This document shows positions 4,811 to 6,851 of a stretch of 6,851 bases of DNA, one piece after another. This DNA is from Candidatus Saccharimonadota bacterium (GTDB taxonomy: Bacteria; Patescibacteriota; Saccharimonadia; Saccharimonadales; UBA4665). How positions within the stretch are numbered: the stretch's first letter is position 1; the number at the start of each line of letters is the position of its first letter. A model generated the notes under the pieces. That model was not told the DNA's origin, did not search any database, and saw only the letters and a list, made by a program, of their open reading frames with translations. The position numbers were made by a program, and so were the translations under genes. The DNA is taken from positions 1 to 6,851 of the forward strand of contig JARIHB010000109.1 in the NCBI GenBank assembly GCA_029288515.1, given 5' to 3'.

Positions 4811-5185
4811 TTATGCGTGCGACATGTGCGCGCTGTCGGCGTGACGCATGGCAGCGCCGACAGCGATGATACCGGTGACTAGGTGGAAAGCGATATCAAA
4901 GCCCGTCAAACCGCTTGGTAGTAAGCCGCCGAGCGTGGAGTTAAACAGGCCGCTCAGACCCATCACTATGTATAGTGCGCCCACAACCGCCAAGGCGGTG
5001 GTAGCCGTACGCTCGCTGCGGGTGACGAAGCCTACGTATATTAGGTACGCGGCAAGCACGACGCGCAGCACGTCAATAACGATGTCAGTGTTCATTAGTT
5101 GGAACAAATGACCGCTTACAAACAATCCTACTATAGCAAGTGCCCCAATAAGGACTCCGTAGATTCTCGATAATTGTACGTTCAT
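4811..5185 (-). CDS. Small four-helix membrane protein, DUF4383-like
   Basis: This is a 124-residue integral membrane protein of unknown function. Four helices are visible: about 9-27 (YGVLIGALAIVGLFVSG), 36-54 (VIDVLRVVLAAYLIYVGFV), 62-82 (TTALAVVGALYIVMGLSGLF) and 93-112 (TGFDIAFHLVTGIIAVGAAM). The DIAFHLVTGIIAVG segment in the last helix is like the NxxHLxxGxxG motif of DUF4383 proteins, which is the basis of the family call. The tail RHADSAHMSHA is rich in His and Met and could bind metal, but that is speculation. The start is secure: a perfect AAGGAGGT Shine-Dalgarno site lies just upstream of the ATG at 5183-5185. It is divergent from another small membrane protein, with 197 bp between starts, and ends 25 bp from the hairpin shared with the methyltransferase gene. 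Confidence 0.78.
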   Translation of the reverse strand: MNVQLSRIYGVLIGALAIVGLFVSGHLFQLMNTDIVIDVLRVVLAAYLIYVGFVTRSERTATTALAVVGALYIVMGLSGLFNSTLGGLLPSGLTGFDIAFHLVTGIIAVGAAMRHADSAHMSHA

Positions 5186-5188
5186 AGC

Positions 5189-5196
5189 ACCTCCTT
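5189..5196 (-). promoter_or_regulatory. Perfect Shine-Dalgarno site AAGGAGGT of the DUF4383-like gene
   Basis: On the minus strand AAGGAGGT lies 3 nt before the ATG (5185); measured from AAGGAGG the spacing is 4 nt, slightly short. It fixes the start. A possible -10 box TATAGT for this gene lies at 5235-5240 on the minus strand, with a poor -35. Confidence 0.85.
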
Positions 5197-5368
5197 AGGT
5201 TATGTCTCTACTGTATGCCGAAGCGTGTCAGCGAACTATAAGATTCTCTACAGCGGTACAGAGTAATATCTCACATCGTATACTCTTTTGCATGCGGGCC
5301 GAGCTGTAGTTCGGGTGTGGCTTTGTATACGTGGCCAGCGTATAACTAATGATAAATAGTATATGCAT

Positions 5369-5376
5369 AAAAGGAG
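5369..5376 (+). promoter_or_regulatory. Shine-Dalgarno site AAAAGGAG of the DUF1761-like gene
   Basis: AAAAGGAG ends 6 nt before the ATG at 5383, the ideal spacing, and fixes the start. The 5' leader upstream is AT-rich (5341-5368). A TATACT at 5279-5284, within a 12-mer shared with the HAD gene's upstream region, could be the -10 box, which would give a leader of roughly 90 nt. Confidence 0.85.
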
Positions 5377-5382
5377 CACAAC

Positions 5383-5802
5383 ATGAACGTTGACGTTAAT
5401 GCCTGGGCCGTACTCGTAGCAATGGTAAGCTCGATGGTAGTGGGCAGCGTGTGGTATGCGCAACCGGTATTTGGCAAGCGGTGGGCTAAGCTTGCCCGGG
5501 TTGATATGAAAAAGAGTCAGGGCAGCGTGTTTAGGCCAATTGCCATAACCGTGGTCGTGAGTCTGATTACTGCCTATGTGTTGGCGCATGTAACGTTCCT
5601 GGCGCACAATTATTTCCAAAACAGCTTCTTGGGCGACGCATTGTCGACGGCGTTTTGGATGTGGTTGGGCTTTACGGCTGCTCGTTTCATCACCCATGAT
5701 GTCTTTGAGGGGCGGCCGGCTGCTCTTACAGCCCTGAACATAGCGCATGAATTTGTGACAATTATGGTGATGGGACTGGTGATCGGTCTGTTTGGCCTAT
5801 AG
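5383..5802 (+). CDS. Small membrane protein, DUF1761-like
   Basis: This is a 139-residue integral membrane protein matching the DUF1761 pattern; the family's function is unknown. The N-terminus NVDVNAWAVLVAMVSSMVVGSVWYAQPVFGKRW is diagnostic: a first helix (7-25) ending in the conserved G-x-x-W-Y-x-x-x-x-F-G-x-x-W segment. Further helices are at about 52-73 (PIAITVVVSLITAYVLAHVTFL), 85-104 (DALSTAFWMWLGFTAARFIT) and 116-138 (TALNIAHEFVTIMVMGLVIGLFG). The loop HDVFEGRP between helices 3 and 4 fits the family's usual E-x-R-P region. Length is normal and the start is fixed by a well-placed Shine-Dalgarno site. Its last 41 bp overlap, tail to tail, the end of the minus-strand seven-helix protein, so the last helix is coded on both strands. 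Confidence 0.85.
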   Translation: MNVDVNAWAVLVAMVSSMVVGSVWYAQPVFGKRWAKLARVDMKKSQGSVFRPIAITVVVSLITAYVLAHVTFLAHNYFQNSFLGDALSTAFWMWLGFTAARFITHDVFEGRPAALTALNIAHEFVTIMVMGLVIGLFGL

Positions 5803-6851
5803 CTGTTTCGGGCGGAGTGAGTTTTGCGATCTCGGCCTGCATGCCCGGTGAAAGGTTGGCGCGTACTTCCTGGCGAGTTACGCTGCGTAGCGGGTCGTGA
5901 TACAGAAGGTACACCTCAACCTTTAAGTACACGTTTATGAGCCGCCGTTTGTCGGTTGGCGATAACGCTTGGCCTTCTTCTAGGTTGGCAGTTACTAGCC
6001 GCAGATCATCTAAGATAAAGTCTATATCGCCCGGGTGTGACGACAGGCTGGCGGCGTAGGTAATTGCACCCGTATATTCACTATCCTCGACTGGTTTATT
6101 CTTTGAAACGGATTCGGCAATGTCTTCGATGGGTCGTTCGTCACCGAGATTGTTGAGCGCGTATGCAGCCCACATGAATGCCAACCCGCTGAAGATGTGC
6201 GGCATAACCGATACGCCGTGCGATACGTACCAGTCAGGGTTACTCAGCCAATAGCTGATGAAGTATTCGTGCAGCCCGCCAGCAAGCATTACGAGCAGAG
6301 CGATAAAGAACTGGCGCATGACCGGCCGGTAAAAGGACCCGATGTGTTTGGTGACGTGGTACATAAGGACAGTACTTACCAGGCAAAAGGTGTCTGCCCA
6401 AGCAACAATCGCCATGTACAGGTCATTACCTGGGTCAAAACGGTACACTGCCCAGTGCTGAGCGATGGTGTAGCTGCCGACCGCAGCAATAATGGTCAGG
6501 CAGGTGGTGAATATCCAGGAGGTGAGTATGGAATCGATGTACAGCAGCTGGGCGAGACGCTGCACGCCGGCGAATATAAACATAGTGGCGAGTGCGAACG
6601 GTATCATTAGGAGGCCGTTAGTGGCATAATCGGCGTTCCAGGATGTAGACAAACTGATGACCGGCAACAGGATTAAGCCGATGCCGAACAACATGATGCC
6701 GACGGCGGCTAACGCGTAAACGACGCGGACTGTTTTTTTGAAGCGCCAAATAACTGCAGTTAGCATGCAGGCCCCTCCGAAGGCAATAATCGCCGCTGCC
6801 AAGTTAGCTGCCGTGCGAGTGTGGAGGAACGCAGCGTTATAGACCGTGGGC
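5762..6851 (-). CDS. Seven-helix membrane protein with cytoplasmic C-terminal region, 5'-truncated
   Basis: I do not recognise this protein. The frame is open to the window end (residues PTVYNAAFLHTRTAAN precede the TTG at 6802), so the start is missing; 362 residues are visible. Seven membrane helices are seen, at about residues 17-35, 43-67, 77-98, 108-131, 143-165, 177-199 and 211-233 of the visible part. Basic loops RFKKTVR, TKHIGSFYRPVMR and the region after helix 7 are predicted inside, giving N-out/C-in topology as in 7TM sensor proteins such as the histidine-kinase 7TM N-terminal region. No kinase, GGDEF or other output domain follows. Instead there is about 125 residues of soluble sequence with two helices (DIDFILDDLRLVTANLEEG; SPTDKRRLINVYLKVEVYLL) and a Pro-rich end. 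A signalling or scaffold role is only a guess. It converges on and overlaps the DUF1761-like gene. Confidence 0.75.
   Translation of the reverse strand, partial: PTVYNAAFLHTRTAANLAAAIIAFGGACMLTAVIWRFKKTVRVVYALAAVGIMLFGIGLILLPVISLSTSWNADYATNGLLMIPFALATMFIFAGVQRLAQLLYIDSILTSWIFTTCLTIIAAVGSYTIAQHWAVYRFDPGNDLYMAIVAWADTFCLVSTVLMYHVTKHIGSFYRPVMRQFFIALLVMLAGGLHEYFISYWLSNPDWYVSHGVSVMPHIFSGLAFMWAAYALNNLGDERPIEDIAESVSKNKPVEDSEYTGAITYAASLSSHPGDIDFILDDLRLVTANLEEGQALSPTDKRRLINVYLKVEVYLLYHDPLRSVTRQEVRANLSPGMQAEIAKLTPPETAIGQTDRSPVPSP

Noticed and set aside
5248..5748. Minus-strand 166-codon open frame opposite the DUF1761-like gene
   Set aside because: The plus strand has a diagnostic DUF1761 N-terminus and a well-spaced Shine-Dalgarno site; the minus translation is rich in His, Arg and Tyr and looks random.
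6197..6610. Plus-strand 137-codon open frame opposite the seven-helix protein
   Set aside because: The minus strand gives a clear seven-helix membrane protein with a good charge pattern; the plus-strand translation has no recognisable structure.
42..6851. Alternative genetic code (TGA as glycine)
   Set aside because: No accepted reading frame contains an in-frame TGA and the ftsB-like gene ends at TGA right before a promoter, so the standard code explains everything.

Overview
The window looks like a short contig (6,851 bp) from a small bacterial genome, most likely a member of the Patescibacteria/CPR and perhaps Candidatus Saccharibacteria. That placement is an inference. It rests on the FtsB/DivIC-type tail followed directly by an initiator tRNA gene, on compact gene packing with small membrane proteins and uncharacterised genes, and on the mixed translation-start signals. 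The standard genetic code fits: TGA ends the first gene and no reading frame needs TGA as a sense codon, which argues against the Gracilibacteria/Absconditabacteria code.

The first 41 bases are not genomic. They are an Illumina Nextera library end: an 8-base i5 index, the Read 1 adapter and the Tn5 mosaic end. The adapter reads in frame into the first gene and gives a false N-terminus beginning MCIRDS. Genomic sequence starts at 42.

Layout: (42-431) 3' part of an ftsB/divIC-like division gene, a consensus promoter whose -35 box overlaps its stop codon, the initiator tRNA gene and a strong terminator. (525-1872) Divergent pair: an unrecognised 174-aa protein on the minus strand and a TauE/SafE-type membrane transporter on the plus strand. 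(1989-3244) A HAD-family phosphatase converging on an unrecognised 101-aa protein; a perfect hairpin contains or touches both stop codons. (3245-3518) A 274-bp gap with four inverted repeats. (3519-4757) An AT-rich gene coding for an N-terminal helix-turn-helix joined to an EgtD-like SAM-dependent methyltransferase, closed by a 13-bp-stem hairpin. (4811-5802) Divergent pair of small four-helix membrane proteins (DUF4383-like and DUF1761-like), each with a good Shine-Dalgarno site. (5762-6851) A seven-helix membrane protein with a cytoplasmic C-terminal region, cut by the window end and overlapping its convergent neighbour by 41 bp.

The genes do not form one pathway. Most are single transcription units arranged divergently or convergently. 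The most unusual element is the HTH-methyltransferase fusion with its palindrome-rich upstream region. It looks like a self-contained, possibly self-regulated and possibly acquired unit. By hand alignment its substrate pocket lacks the residues that hold histidine in EgtD, so its substrate is open.
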